Assembly: GCA_963665705.1 (NCBI GenBank)
Contig: OY762448.1
Coordinates: 3,906,001 to 3,970,000 of the forward strand
Direction of reading: 5' to 3'
Length of the DNA stretch: 64,000 nt
From: Saccharicrinis sp963665705
GTDB taxonomy: Bacteria > Bacteroidota > Bacteroidia > Bacteroidales > Marinilabiliaceae
The notes under the pieces were generated by a model, which saw only the letters and a program-made list of their open reading frames with translations, was not told where the DNA came from and did not search any database. This document shows, piece by piece, positions 9,045 to 18,608 of this stretch. The position numbers were made by a program, and so were the translations under genes. Every line of letters starts with the position of its first letter. The stretch's first letter is position 1.

Positions 9045-11459
9045 CTACTCATAATCATTAAGCAACAAACGCATAAAAAATACTCCGCCTGCTGTACAAC
9101 CTTCATGAGGTACAAATTTTACAGTTATCCGATTTTTCCCATATAACATAGTCTCCGGTATTTCATAAAAAACGTTTCGAAATTCAGATACATTCCATTT
9201 ATCCTTAGTATCTTCTGTCTCCAGCTTTTCGCCATCAATAAGGATATCTAAAGCACGGTTGCCCCACTCGTTGCCCCAATAGCGCACCATTAATGACAAG
9301 TTAGTTTCGCCATTTGTATTCAACTGATAACTAAAGAAGCCTCCACTACGTGCATTGCGCCAAAATTCATTCATATATATGCCTGTGTTAGAATTGGCAG
9401 ATTGCACAAAATGATCAGCTTCGGGCTGTTGTTGCCCCGGCTGCACTTTATCAACAGTAAGTTTTTCCAACAATAACAACTTAGCCTCTTCGGTGGCAAT
9501 AGAATCCAAAACCTCTTTATATTCATCATTCGACAATTGCATCCAATACATCATGTACCTTGAATCGTGAATGCCATAGAATGGCTCTAATTCTAGTTGA
9601 TTACCGGCGTTTTCGATGTGCATCTGGTTCATTGTAAAATGAAGCGGCTTGCCTTCAACAGGTTTTAATACATCAGCTATTTCAGAACGGTTATCATCAA
9701 TAATCACAGGCGCATCGTTAACAGGCAACATGCTGCCACCGGCAATGTGTTCCCATCGGCCACTTCCGGCTACAAGGCCTTTTAAATCTTCTGAACCGGT
9801 TTTTGCACCCAAGACAATAGGCCCATGCAAAAACGCAATGTATGATGGCACATTTGGCAATGCTTCGATAGTGTTATGCATTGGCAATGAAATTTCAACC
9901 ACATCGCCTTTTTTCCATTTACGTTTGATAGAAACATATGACGATGGCTGGGCTGTTACAGCCTGCTTTTTGCCATTAATTTTAATTTGGAGCTTACCTG
10001 CTTCAACCCACGAAGGGTAACGTAGCAACATATTAAACTTTGCATTGCCTTGAGTAATTACCAACTCCGTTTTTTCCTCGTAAGGGAAATTGGTATGCTG
10101 TTCGAGCCCAACCTTTTTTGCTTTCCAATTAAGCGATGACGCAACAAACAGGTTTACAAATAATGAATCCTGGGTATGAGAATAGATGAACTCGCCATAT
10201 TTTCCATGGTTTTCCAGTCCTGTGCCAACGCAACACCACATGGCTTCGTTGGGTGCTGAGTAAACCCTGTAATGTCTTGGGCGCGCCGGGGTAAAATAAA
10301 CATAACCGCCATGCCCCGGGTGCTGTGTCGACAAAATATGGTTGAACATTGCCCGTTCATAAAAATCGGCATATTTAGCCTCAGGGCTCATACGGAAAAG
10401 TACCTCGGTGAGCTTAAGCATGTTGTTGGTGTTGCAGGATTCAGGGCCTTCAACATCATTGATATAATCGGTGCACGAAGCTGCTGTTGGAAAAAATTCT
10501 TTACGGCTGTTGCCGCCAATCGCAAGGCTGCGGTTTTGGGTAACTGTTTCCCAAAAGAAAGTGCCAGCATCGTTGTATTTTGCATCATTAGCCACCTCTG
10601 CTATGCGCTGAAAACCTACTGCTTTAGGCACTTGCGTATTGGCATGCTTGTTATCAAGTTTATCTTCGCCAGCCATTAAAGGGTTCAAAATTTCTTTATG
10701 TGAAAACCTTTTGGCAGTAGCCAAATATTTTTCGTTGCCGGTAATCTGATACGCATCAGCCAAAACCTCATTCATGCCGCCATGTTCGTTGGCCAACATA
10801 GCTTCCATTTGCGCATCGGTTAAGCCAGCGGTTAAATCCACTGCCCAATCGCAAAACTTCAGAAATACCTCTTTGGCATCTTCATTACCACCATAAAGCC
10901 AGGCGTCGCGCAAGCCGGCATAAGCTTTATGAACATTGTACCAAGGCACCCAATATTTCCAAATTAATTCGGTTTTGCCTTCTTTTATACCTTTCCACAA
11001 ATCAGCGCCATTGGGCACGCCGCCTACATAGCCAACGCCCCAACCAGGATATTTTTTCCCATTGGCTTTTTGGCAAGCTTTTAACTCAGCCACCATATAA
11101 TTCATGCGCTTAAAACACTCTTGGTTGCCTGTTGCAGCATAATGAATGGCCATTGCCGAAAGGTAATGCCCACCAACATGACCATCGAGCCCATCGCTTT
11201 CCCAGTTGCCATAATTTTCAGCTTTAGGCGATAAACCGGCAGCTTTACGGTAAGGAGCTAAAAAACGATCGGTATCGTACTTTAATAAAGTAACAATATT
11301 CAGATCCTGAGCCTCTTTAAATGGGCCATCCAACAAACGCACATCTGACAGGGGGAATGTATTTGGATAAAGTTTGTCCTGTGCCATTGCATTGCTACTG
11401 CCACAAAGGGCAACAGCAACAAGCACAATTCTTGAAAGCCTCTTAAAGTGATTTTTCAT
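9045..11459 (-). CDS. GH127/GH146 beta-L-arabinofuranosidase
   Basis: 804 aa. Signal peptide in residues 1-26 (cleavage after AMA-Q). The (alpha/alpha)6 catalytic domain (former DUF1680) covers about 30-560 and has all metal and catalytic residues at spacings matching the characterised enzyme HypBA1: Glu321 ('GGNSRKEFF'), Glu340 and Cys342 ('PESCNTNNM'), Cys409-Cys410 ('MWCCVGTG'), where the first Cys of the pair is the nucleophile. The C-terminal 240 residues are beta-rich and end in 'NRITVKFVPHEGCTAGGVFFMRLL', as in the longer GH146 type of Bacteroidota. It would remove beta-L-arabinofuranose from plant glycans in the periplasm. The frameshifted GH43 gene starts 64 bases downstream, so the two were probably one transcript. 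Confidence 0.93.
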   Translation of the reverse strand: MKNHFKRLSRIVLVAVALCGSSNAMAQDKLYPNTFPLSDVRLLDGPFKEAQDLNIVTLLKYDTDRFLAPYRKAAGLSPKAENYGNWESDGLDGHVGGHYLSAMAIHYAATGNQECFKRMNYMVAELKACQKANGKKYPGWGVGYVGGVPNGADLWKGIKEGKTELIWKYWVPWYNVHKAYAGLRDAWLYGGNEDAKEVFLKFCDWAVDLTAGLTDAQMEAMLANEHGGMNEVLADAYQITGNEKYLATAKRFSHKEILNPLMAGEDKLDNKHANTQVPKAVGFQRIAEVANDAKYNDAGTFFWETVTQNRSLAIGGNSRKEFFPTAASCTDYINDVEGPESCNTNNMLKLTEVLFRMSPEAKYADFYERAMFNHILSTQHPGHGGYVYFTPARPRHYRVYSAPNEAMWCCVGTGLENHGKYGEFIYSHTQDSLFVNLFVASSLNWKAKKVGLEQHTNFPYEEKTELVITQGNAKFNMLLRYPSWVEAGKLQIKINGKKQAVTAQPSSYVSIKRKWKKGDVVEISLPMHNTIEALPNVPSYIAFLHGPIVLGAKTGSEDLKGLVAGSGRWEHIAGGSMLPVNDAPVIIDDNRSEIADVLKPVEGKPLHFTMNQMHIENAGNQLELEPFYGIHDSRYMMYWMQLSNDEYKEVLDSIATEEAKLLLLEKLTVDKVQPGQQQPEADHFVQSANSNTGIYMNEFWRNARSGGFFSYQLNTNGETNLSLMVRYWGNEWGNRALDILIDGEKLETEDTKDKWNVSEFRNVFYEIPETMLYGKNRITVKFVPHEGCTAGGVFFMRLLLNDYE

Positions 11460-11480
11460 TATAAAAACCGTTATTCTTTA

Positions 11481-13430
11481 TTATTGCACAATTACAACGC
11501 CTCCATTACATGGAATAGAAAGGGTAACTTCTTGTTTGTTGTTTAGCTTGCCTGATACTTTTTTACCTGACAATTGGTTATCATCAACATACATAGTATA
11601 AGCGCCTCCTTTTTGAAGCATTGACAATTTTATTTTCAATTTTAAAGTTTCTTTTTGGGCATTTATGCCTGCGATGTACCACTTATCCCCTTTTCGGCGG
11701 GCAAATACAACATACTTGCCAGGATAACCATCGATGAATTGAACTTCATCCCAGGTAGAAGGTACTTCTTTCATAAAATCGATTGCCCATGTAGGAGCAT
11801 CTTCTAAATTATTGGGTGCTAAAGCAAAATGCTGCACGCCACTCTGAAACAATACTGCAGTTGCCAAAGCAAAAACATCGGAAGTGATGCGTTTGGTGCC
11901 TTTATTTGAGGTATTATCTGCATTATAAAATTGATTCAAAGCGCTGCCGCCAAAATCCATACTACCAACAGTATTGCGGATAAATGGATGGATACAAGCA
12001 TTAAAAGCTTCGGCATCACAACTGCCTTGCCCAAAATGAAGATTCTCGCTGGCTAGCACTGCTTCGCTTGACGCAAAGTTAGGATACATGCGCTCCCATC
12101 CGCGTGGCAACGTACATCCGTGGAAAATCACCTGAATACCAAAATCATTGGCATCAGAAAGGATATCTTCGTACAATTGCATGGTTACCTGCTTGTCGCC
12201 TCCAAAGAAATCTACCTTTATTCCTTTAATGCCAACACTTTGCATCCATGCCATCTCTTCCCTTCTAATTCTTGAATTATGCATTAAGCCACGTGGCCCT
12301 TGCGGCGCATCGTTCCAATAGCCATTTGAGTTATACCACAAGTAGAGCCCAACATTTTTGCTTTCGCCATATTTAGCCAGCTCGGCAATTTTATCGCGCC
12401 CAATTTGTGTATCCCAAAGGGCATCAATCAATATGGTTTCCCATCCCATTGCAGCACTAAAATCGATGTACGCTTTTTGTACCGGGAAGGTGGTATTATT
12501 GTCCATTTTGATGATCCAGCTCCAAGAACCTTTGGTATACTTATAGTTTTTTGACGCTTTGTATTTAGGTTCAACTACGTCAAAAGGGATAGTCGTTTCG
12601 ACAATTGGCTTTAAAGTCTCGCCAACGGTAATCGTACGCCAAGGCGTTTCGCCCGGCAAAGCAATACCTGGAGTGGTTGTGCCATTGCCATTATTCTCGC
12701 CTTCTTGAGGAAAACCAATGGCATACAAGCCTCCGTTGCTATTAACCAGCCTGCTTGCACAGTAGCTGCCATCAACACCTGTTTCGGAAATTAAGGCCCA
12801 TCCTTTATCACTTACCTTAAACAGACATGGGAATGTATAGCCATTGCCCCAGCCATTTTGGCCAATTGGCGCATCGGCTGAATAGGGTGTTTCATAACTT
12901 GGCGAGGTACGTGCAAAACCGTGCATTGGCTCTGCCTGCGGGCAAAGAAATGTTGTAGTGCCTTCGGGCAATTTAAAGCCGGTTGCTTCGGCTTCAACGA
13001 CACAAGCTAAATTTTCTTTTTGAGGATATACTTTATATTTAAATGCAACATCGTTATTGCTTACGCGGAATGTTACATCAATGGCAGCTTGGCCATCTTT
13101 TGTAAAACCAAACACAGTTTCGTTGGCTTTATAATTTACCTTGCTGAATTTAATGTTGGGCAATTCATAAGTATCGTTAACTTCATTTGCCTTCACATCT
13201 GCATTCATTTCAAGCCCTGTTGAAAAGTCACCAACATTGGTTTTCAATCCAATTGGCGAACCTTCGATAAAAGTAATGCTGTTAAGGGCAACGCTATATT
13301 CTGGCTCTCCATTATTGGCAGATACTGTTACAACAAGCTTCCCATCGGGGCTTGCTACCTGTTTTGATTGGGCGTTAGCATTTAAAAATAACGCTAATGC
13401 CATCATGCTTAAAACTATTAAATGCTTCAT
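11481..13430 (-). CDS. GH97 retaining alpha-galactosidase-type enzyme (copy 1)
   Basis: 649 aa, signal peptide 1-20 ('FLNANAQ'). N-terminal super-sandwich ('VASPDGKLVVTVSANNGEPEYSV'), then a (beta/alpha)8 barrel. 'GIKVDFFGGDKQ' places a nucleophile Asp at 407 and 'YPNFASSEAV' an acid/base Glu at 456, the arrangement of retaining GH97 enzymes and not of the inverting SusB alpha-glucosidase type. Retaining members act on alpha-D-galactosides, some also on beta-L-arabinopyranosides. The segment around the acid/base is less canonical than in the second GH97 copy at 24.3 kb, so their specificities may differ. It ends 21 bases before the GH127/146 gene start, so co-transcription is likely. Confidence 0.92.
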   Translation of the reverse strand: MKHLIVLSMMALALFLNANAQSKQVASPDGKLVVTVSANNGEPEYSVALNSITFIEGSPIGLKTNVGDFSTGLEMNADVKANEVNDTYELPNIKFSKVNYKANETVFGFTKDGQAAIDVTFRVSNNDVAFKYKVYPQKENLACVVEAEATGFKLPEGTTTFLCPQAEPMHGFARTSPSYETPYSADAPIGQNGWGNGYTFPCLFKVSDKGWALISETGVDGSYCASRLVNSNGGLYAIGFPQEGENNGNGTTTPGIALPGETPWRTITVGETLKPIVETTIPFDVVEPKYKASKNYKYTKGSWSWIIKMDNNTTFPVQKAYIDFSAAMGWETILIDALWDTQIGRDKIAELAKYGESKNVGLYLWYNSNGYWNDAPQGPRGLMHNSRIRREEMAWMQSVGIKGIKVDFFGGDKQVTMQLYEDILSDANDFGIQVIFHGCTLPRGWERMYPNFASSEAVLASENLHFGQGSCDAEAFNACIHPFIRNTVGSMDFGGSALNQFYNADNTSNKGTKRITSDVFALATAVLFQSGVQHFALAPNNLEDAPTWAIDFMKEVPSTWDEVQFIDGYPGKYVVFARRKGDKWYIAGINAQKETLKLKIKLSMLQKGGAYTMYVDDNQLSGKKVSGKLNNKQEVTLSIPCNGGVVIVQ

Positions 13431-13462
13431 TTTTATTTTGGCTTTCTGCTTTTTGTATAAAA

Positions 13463-15802
13463 CTATTCTCCGTTTAATAATATCGACAACATCTTTTCGC
13501 CATAACGTTTACCCAATATGCGATAGCCTTCGGCAGTAAAATGGAGATGGTCATCTTTTGCAGGGCAGCCTTCGGATGAAATAATGTATGAGTTTGGAAT
13601 TTCCTGAGGCAGTGTGGCAATGATAGAATTCATGCCGGCACAAGCGCCTCCAGCCTCTGCACTAACCAATTCGCCAGCCAACAATGGCACCTCACTAGCA
13701 TTCAAGCCTAAATCTTTAATCAGGTTATCGTACACTAATTTCACTTTTTTTACCCAAAGGGTGTCACCGGTATTTGATTCGCCCTGATGTATTAAAATGC
13801 CTTTTATAACGCCATCTTTTTGAGCCAGTTTAGCCATTTCTACCAAACGGGCATAAGGGTTGCCATCGTACTCTTTCACCATATTTTGAAGCCAATTTGG
13901 CGCAGAGTCAACATATGCTTTGTAATTATCCTTATCGAACAATTCTATTTTGCATCCGCCAATAGCCACATTTATAACGCCTACGCTTATATGCTCCGGC
14001 AACTTTTCAACCAAAGTGCGCCCAAAATAATCGGTTGGCGTAAGGCCGGTATAACAACGGCACAACGGCGGCACTGCTGTGTACCATTGCCCTTTTTCAC
14101 GCCCCAAATCAGCACAATCAACAGTAGCCATCACCTGAAAACGGGCATTTACATTTATAGTATCCTGAGGCTCAATCTTTGCATTGCCTTCCATGTTGGA
14201 TTGCCCAAGGCTTAGAAATACATATTTCTCTGGTTTTGGAGATATCTCTTTGCCAATATGGAAATAACCAAAATCTACATATCCACCAGCTTCTTTTGTT
14301 GCATAATTGAACAAGCCAAAGCGATAGCCCATAAAGTGAGGCAACGTGTATTGCATCTCTAATTTTGAGCCGATTTTTTTCCACTTTTGCCCATCAAGGC
14401 TATAATAGAAATATGCCTCTTCAGGCCATCCTGAAAAATCACAATCTGCTTTTAAATAAACAGTTGACTGTTTCAACGGTAAGCTTTCTAATTCGGCCGG
14501 GCTTTCGGTTTGTGCACTCACCATGACAATTTTCTTAGCACCAGCTTCGTATTTTACGCCTACCAAACCATATTTTTTCTGCAACAATGCCAAACCGGCA
14601 AAATCGCCCTCTTTCATATTAGACACATCAAGCATGGTTGAACCTGAACATGTTGGACCGATGGTTCTTTGTGTTAAAGTATTTTTAGCTAAAAGAAAAT
14701 CGTTATCAACCCTTCCGGTTGTTAAACGCAAATAACCTTCGCGCTGGCGGACAGACCAAAGTGCATTATCGGGATTATGGTTCCATTGCCACACCAAAGG
14801 CAAATCAGCCTCTTTTTTGGTTCGGCTAAATTCATCTGAAGCAACAATGCCAGGCATCAATCCTTTGCTGACAGGCAAATCAAGTGTATCCGGCACTTTA
14901 CCACCAACCCCAAGCACAGGCCAGCCATCTTCCCAACTAACAGGAACCATATACGGGATGCGCCCTACTGCCCCATTATCTCTAAACAGGTAAGCAAACC
15001 ATTTTCCGTCAGGCGTATCAATTAACCCGCCTTGCGCCACACCTTTATCCTGCAAAGCCAAACGCCCCTCATATGGGCCGGTTATTTTATCGGCACGATG
15101 GATAATAACAGTCCTCATACCTCCCCGAGGCCAAGTAATATTAAACAAGTAATATTTGCCATTAACCTTAAACAACTGAGAACCTTCGGCAGGCAACATT
15201 AGATTATCTCCCGCAGGCAACCCTGCATTTTCGATAATCACTTGTTCTGATTCAGGAATAATGCCATCGAGTTTTTTATTTAGCTCAACCAATTTTATTT
15301 TACCACTCCCATATACCATGTAAGTTTTCCCATCATCATCGAAAAACAGGGAATGATCATGCAACATTGGCTTAAAAGCGGTTTTCTTCCACGTCCCTTT
15401 CTCTATATTTTTGGTTGAATAGATATATGTTTTTCCGGTTGTGCCTGCAAACGTAGAAACGTAATACCTGCCTTTATGATAACGGATGCTACTTGCCCAA
15501 GAACCTTTCCCGTAAGTGCTTTTGCCATTTTCAAGGTTTAGTTCATCTACATCGTCCAAAACATCGTAACAGTAATTCACCATTTCCCAGTTAACCAAAT
15601 CTTTAGATTTCATAATTGGCACCCCCGGGCTCATGTGCATGGTTGTACTGCTCATATAATAGGCATCTCCAACCCTTATGATTGACAAATCCGGGACATC
15701 GGCATGTATTATTGGATTAACTGCATTTCCATTTTGTGCCAATGCATTCCCCAAAAAAACATTGACAAATAACAGAAACGCGTACAGGCAATATATTCTC
15801 AT
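13463..15802 (-). CDS. Bifunctional GH43 glycosidase - CE6 acetylxylan esterase fusion
   Basis: 779 aa with signal peptide (1-22). Residues about 27-310 are a GH43 propeller: Asp38 ('HADVPDLSI', base), Asp149 ('LHDHSLFFDDDG') and Glu206 ('LPAEGSQLFK', acid). Residues about 320-517 are the GH43-associated concanavalin-like domain ('WQWNHNPDNALWS', 'GGYVDFGYFHIG'). Residues about 527-779 are a second, independent enzyme: an SGNH-type SASA/CE6 esterase with Ser535 in 'SLGQSNMEG', 'IHQGESNTGD' at 671-680 and 'DDHLHFTAEGY' supplying Asp and His. One secreted polypeptide could thus remove xylose or arabinose and acetyl groups from the same chain. No frameshift or linker stop is seen. The GH43 part resembles subfamily 12-like beta-xylosidases, but the exact specificity is open. 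Confidence 0.92.
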   Translation of the reverse strand: MRIYCLYAFLLFVNVFLGNALAQNGNAVNPIIHADVPDLSIIRVGDAYYMSSTTMHMSPGVPIMKSKDLVNWEMVNYCYDVLDDVDELNLENGKSTYGKGSWASSIRYHKGRYYVSTFAGTTGKTYIYSTKNIEKGTWKKTAFKPMLHDHSLFFDDDGKTYMVYGSGKIKLVELNKKLDGIIPESEQVIIENAGLPAGDNLMLPAEGSQLFKVNGKYYLFNITWPRGGMRTVIIHRADKITGPYEGRLALQDKGVAQGGLIDTPDGKWFAYLFRDNGAVGRIPYMVPVSWEDGWPVLGVGGKVPDTLDLPVSKGLMPGIVASDEFSRTKKEADLPLVWQWNHNPDNALWSVRQREGYLRLTTGRVDNDFLLAKNTLTQRTIGPTCSGSTMLDVSNMKEGDFAGLALLQKKYGLVGVKYEAGAKKIVMVSAQTESPAELESLPLKQSTVYLKADCDFSGWPEEAYFYYSLDGQKWKKIGSKLEMQYTLPHFMGYRFGLFNYATKEAGGYVDFGYFHIGKEISPKPEKYVFLSLGQSNMEGNAKIEPQDTINVNARFQVMATVDCADLGREKGQWYTAVPPLCRCYTGLTPTDYFGRTLVEKLPEHISVGVINVAIGGCKIELFDKDNYKAYVDSAPNWLQNMVKEYDGNPYARLVEMAKLAQKDGVIKGILIHQGESNTGDTLWVKKVKLVYDNLIKDLGLNASEVPLLAGELVSAEAGGACAGMNSIIATLPQEIPNSYIISSEGCPAKDDHLHFTAEGYRILGKRYGEKMLSILLNGE

Positions 15803-16243
15803 TTCATTAAAATTTTGATTAGTATTATTCTTCTATAACTCAAAGCTAAGTTAACCATTGCATTAAAAGGCGCCTTTTACTCTAAGATATTTGATTTATA
15901 ATATCAGATAATAGCCGCCCTTTCAAAAAGATACTCCAGGCCGGAATAAAGATATTGGATCACAACACCCCTCCAAACCTCCCCTAAAGGGTGAGGCTAA
16001 AAATCCCCTTTAGAAGAAAAAAAATAGGGGCAAAACAGAAGATAGAATCTTGAATTTATCTAGCAAATGAGACCATATTAATTAAACTCAAGACAATTCT
16101 ATCCTATTTATTTTTCTTTATTGGCGTTTCACCCAAGCGCGGCTACATTTTTTTATTTTGGACGCGGCTGAACTCAAAACTCTATTTTCATCCCTTGATT
16201 CGCATTAATTACAAATACTTCTTCCATTATCTATTAAACTAAA
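15803..16243. other. 441-bp gap with a palindrome and a CCCCTTTAG-type repeat
   Basis: No coding frame. It holds a 16-bp perfect palindrome TAAAAGGCGCCTTTTA at 15864-15879, 62 bases upstream of the GH43-CE6 start (operator candidate), and a small C/G-rich hairpin at about 15980-16012 (CTAAAGGG paired with CCCTTTAG) inside AT-rich DNA, of the kind dispersed in Bacteroidota genomes. The rest shows nothing recognisable. Confidence 0.45.
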
Positions 16244-17626
16244 TCACTCCATAAATTGCCAATAATCGAAATTCATAAGGACTTTTTCAGTTTTGCCTTT
16301 AAAGATGAAGTAAACATCATGTACCCCACTAATCTTTTCAACATCAATAGCAACTAAACCCCACTTGCCATCACCACCAGACATTGGCACTTGCACACTC
16401 CCAACTAAAAGGCCTTCTCGGCTATCGAGGCGGACTTCCATTATTGCGCCACTATCATTTGAAATGCCAAGTTGTGCTGTAAATTTCACAGCCCCCTTTT
16501 CGCCAAAATCAACACCTTTAATTTTAGTGAATGCATTATTTGTTTCGGCAGTGATGAAAACACCAACTTCATTATCCTCTTTATATTTAACCCCCTCGGA
16601 CCAAGCCATTGTTTCAGCCTCATTTCTTTTGAATGGATTTAAATAGGCCACACCTTCTTTCACGCCTTCTTTTGTTGGAGTAATTAATGGAAGGGTTCCA
16701 TCAGAATTATACTCAAATTGTTCAACACAAGTAGAGCGCCTAAAACCTCCACCATTAGGCAACCCCTGGTTATGATAGAAGAAATATGAATTGCCTTTAT
16801 AATCAATAATCCCTGCATGATTTGTAAATGCCAAGCCCTCTGAACGCTCCATTATTATCCCCTGGTAAACCCATGGGCCTTCTGGCGATTTAGAGGTTGA
16901 ATACCCAATGTATTCGGGCACGCCTTCTGCTGCGTAGATAAGGTAATAAAGATTGTTTCGCTTATAAAACCAAGGCCCCTCAACATATTTGGTACCCGGA
17001 GTGCCATCTTTTTTTACCCCTTTCCCAAAAGATTCAGCAACCATATCAACCGATACCACACCATTATTTCCAATACTTTGATCATATGAAAGCATATCTT
17101 CATTCAATTTCACATACCAAACATTTGGATTTCCCCAGTATAAATAAGCCTGCCCATCATCATCAATATAGACAGTCGGGTCAATATCATTCCACAAATG
17201 ATCGCTATCAATTAGCTGTTTACCCAAAGGATCGGTAAATGGGCCATATGGCGAATCTGCTACCAAAACACAAATGCCAGTCCCGTGAATAGGCACATAA
17301 AGGAAGAATTTGCCATTTCGTTCGATACATTGAACAGCCCATGCCCCGTTTGTTTTATCCAGCCACTTAAAGTTTTTTAACGATGCAACTGCACCGTGGT
17401 TTGTCCAATTCACCATATCAACCGATGAATAACAATGCCAATCGTACATTGTGAAAAAATTGTCTTTCGTATCGTCCTCATCATGCGATGTATATAGAAA
17501 GACAGTATCGTTATATACCATTGGCGCCGGATCGGCGGTAAAACTTGTTTGAATAATAGGATTTTGTGCATTTAACCTACCAAGAACTGTTGCCAACAAC
17601 ATGGCAATTAAATAACTTCTTTTCAT
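16244..17626 (-). CDS. GH43 arabinofuranosidase-like enzyme with C-terminal CBM6-like domain
   Basis: 460 aa, signal peptide 1-20 ('GRLNAQ'). GH43 propeller residues about 21-320: base Asp32 ('FTADPAPMVY'), Asp149 ('WNDIDPTVYIDDDGQAYLYWG') and acid Glu216 ('KYVEGPWFYKR'). A beta-sandwich of about 125 residues follows ('RNEAETMAWSEGVKYKEDNEVGVFI...GVHDVYFIFKG...NFDYWQF'), which matches carbohydrate-binding module family 6. This GH43 plus CBM6 layout is that of arabinoxylan arabinofuranohydrolases. Predicted to cleave arabinofuranosyl side chains from xylan or arabinan in the periplasm or at the surface. A leader repeat shared with the CE1 gene at 21.3 kb lies about 25 bases upstream of its start. 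Confidence 0.93.
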   Translation of the reverse strand: MKRSYLIAMLLATVLGRLNAQNPIIQTSFTADPAPMVYNDTVFLYTSHDEDDTKDNFFTMYDWHCYSSVDMVNWTNHGAVASLKNFKWLDKTNGAWAVQCIERNGKFFLYVPIHGTGICVLVADSPYGPFTDPLGKQLIDSDHLWNDIDPTVYIDDDGQAYLYWGNPNVWYVKLNEDMLSYDQSIGNNGVVSVDMVAESFGKGVKKDGTPGTKYVEGPWFYKRNNLYYLIYAAEGVPEYIGYSTSKSPEGPWVYQGIIMERSEGLAFTNHAGIIDYKGNSYFFYHNQGLPNGGGFRRSTCVEQFEYNSDGTLPLITPTKEGVKEGVAYLNPFKRNEAETMAWSEGVKYKEDNEVGVFITAETNNAFTKIKGVDFGEKGAVKFTAQLGISNDSGAIMEVRLDSREGLLVGSVQVPMSGGDGKWGLVAIDVEKISGVHDVYFIFKGKTEKVLMNFDYWQFME

Positions 17627-17651
17627 CTGTTTATATTTTGTTTTTTAAGGC

Positions 17652-17739
17652 CATATGGAACTCGCCAACTTAATCATTGGCTTCGCCGATCTTCGATTCT
17701 CATGTGCGAGGAAGCATTACTCATGGCTCGTTGCATATG
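17652..17739. repeat. 5'-leader repeat, copy A (partner at 21373-21440)
   Basis: Starts CATATGGAACTCGCCAA and ends CTCATGGCTCGTTGCATATG (plus strand); both ends recur with few changes in copy B. The two ends also form an imperfect inverted repeat (CATATGGAACTCGCCA against CATATGCAACGAGCCA). Located about 25 bases before the start codon of the CBM6-bearing GH43 gene, the same distance as copy B from its gene. Confidence 0.6.
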
Positions 17740-18022
17740 TCTATTTTTTTTAATGTTTTACATTATTTTCCAGGCTAACACTCTAAAGCTAGCACCGGTT
17801 ATAACAGGTTAGCATTTTTACAATATTCTAATAAGGCACAAGCGAGACGCTTGCGCCAGGTTGTGGCCACTTACACCCGTTTGTTCATTCAAAAAAAAAG
17901 CCTTCAGAAGGTTCTCATTAGTTATCAATGAGCCACCTCCTGAAGGCTAAATTATCGTATTAGTACAATTATGATTTTCAGTATTAGATATTTTAGTTCT
18001 AAAATCGAACAACAAACACCTA
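17740..18022. other. Non-coding stretch between terminator and leader repeat
   Basis: Together with copy A this makes a 396-bp gap. It contains the terminator at 17891-17948, a short inverted repeat around GCTAACACTC/GGTTAGC at 17773-17815 and nothing with coding character. Confidence 0.4.
17891..17948 (-). terminator. Rho-independent terminator of the esterase/DUF3237 transcript
   Basis: On the minus strand a roughly 20-bp stem (AGCCTTCAGGAGGTGGCTCATT pairing with AATGAGAACCTTCTGAAGGC, one bulge) with a 7-nt loop is followed by nine T. It lies 75 bases after the stop of the DUF3237 gene and is one of the clearest terminators in the window. Confidence 0.85.
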
Positions 18023-18598
18023 TTACAAAAGCTTATAAACGCTTATAACCACATAAGGCGTTTCACCGGGCTCTAACTTTGGCACTTGTAAAGTTCCTAG
18101 AAAAATGGCGTGGTTCAAATACTCGTACGGGCTATTCACCGGCGCCTCGAAATTAAGCACCGATTTTAAATAAGGTATCTCCTTGCCATTGCTTTTTGAC
18201 AGGTGAAACAATGCCTTGTTAATTACCTGAATGACAACTCCATCACCTGTCTTCAACATATAACGGGCATTAAACTCAACATCGCCATCAGGCCTTACCA
18301 GTTGCCAATCTTCGCCGGCAGGCAGCACAACTCCCTCTATTTTAGGCCCTTTAAATGTGCCACCTGTAATTGGGATAACCTGCCTTGAACCATATTTGCT
18401 TTCACCTATCTGTATGGCTTCGCCAATGGTTACTTTTGCCTCCCACATAAACTCTGCCTTGAAATCGACATAAGTATCAATTTTGTCCAAGCCGGTTGAA
18501 TCCTGTGCAAATGCTGATGATTGCAAAGCCAAAACAACAAGGATAAGCAATAAAACAACCTTAGTTTTTAAACGCTCCATTTGTTTTACAATAGTCAT
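18023..18598 (-). CDS. Secreted DUF3237 family protein
   Basis: I choose the start at 18598, giving about 191 aa: it lies 10 bases after the stop of the upstream carboxylesterase gene and leads directly into a signal peptide (MERLKTKVVLLLILVVLALQ, cleavage near AFA-Q). The next Met at 18580 is an alternative; a longer frame up to 18652 would overlap the esterase and spoil the signal peptide. The mature part ('GTFKGPKIEGVVLPAGEDWQ', 'DGDVEFNARYMLKTGDGVVI', 'YEYLNHAIFLGTL') matches DUF3237, a beta-barrel family of unknown biochemical function often found beside esterases. Translationally linked to the carboxylesterase and followed by a strong terminator, so it is the last gene of that transcript. 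Confidence 0.85.
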   Translation of the reverse strand: MTIVKQMERLKTKVVLLLILVVLALQSSAFAQDSTGLDKIDTYVDFKAEFMWEAKVTIGEAIQIGESKYGSRQVIPITGGTFKGPKIEGVVLPAGEDWQLVRPDGDVEFNARYMLKTGDGVVIQVINKALFHLSKSNGKEIPYLKSVLNFEAPVNSPYEYLNHAIFLGTLQVPKLEPGETPYVVISVYKLL

Positions 18599-18608
18599 TT
18601 GCAACAAT

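Noticed and set aside
8798..9115. Separate small gene upstream of the GH43 body
   Set aside because: Its useful part is only the signal peptide of the frameshifted GH43 gene; the tail after DNGDGT is out-of-frame reading.
10272..10679. 135-codon plus-strand frame inside the GH127/146 gene
   Set aside because: Antisense shadow of a strongly conserved coding sequence; no motif of its own. The same applies to the other frames opposite the large genes.
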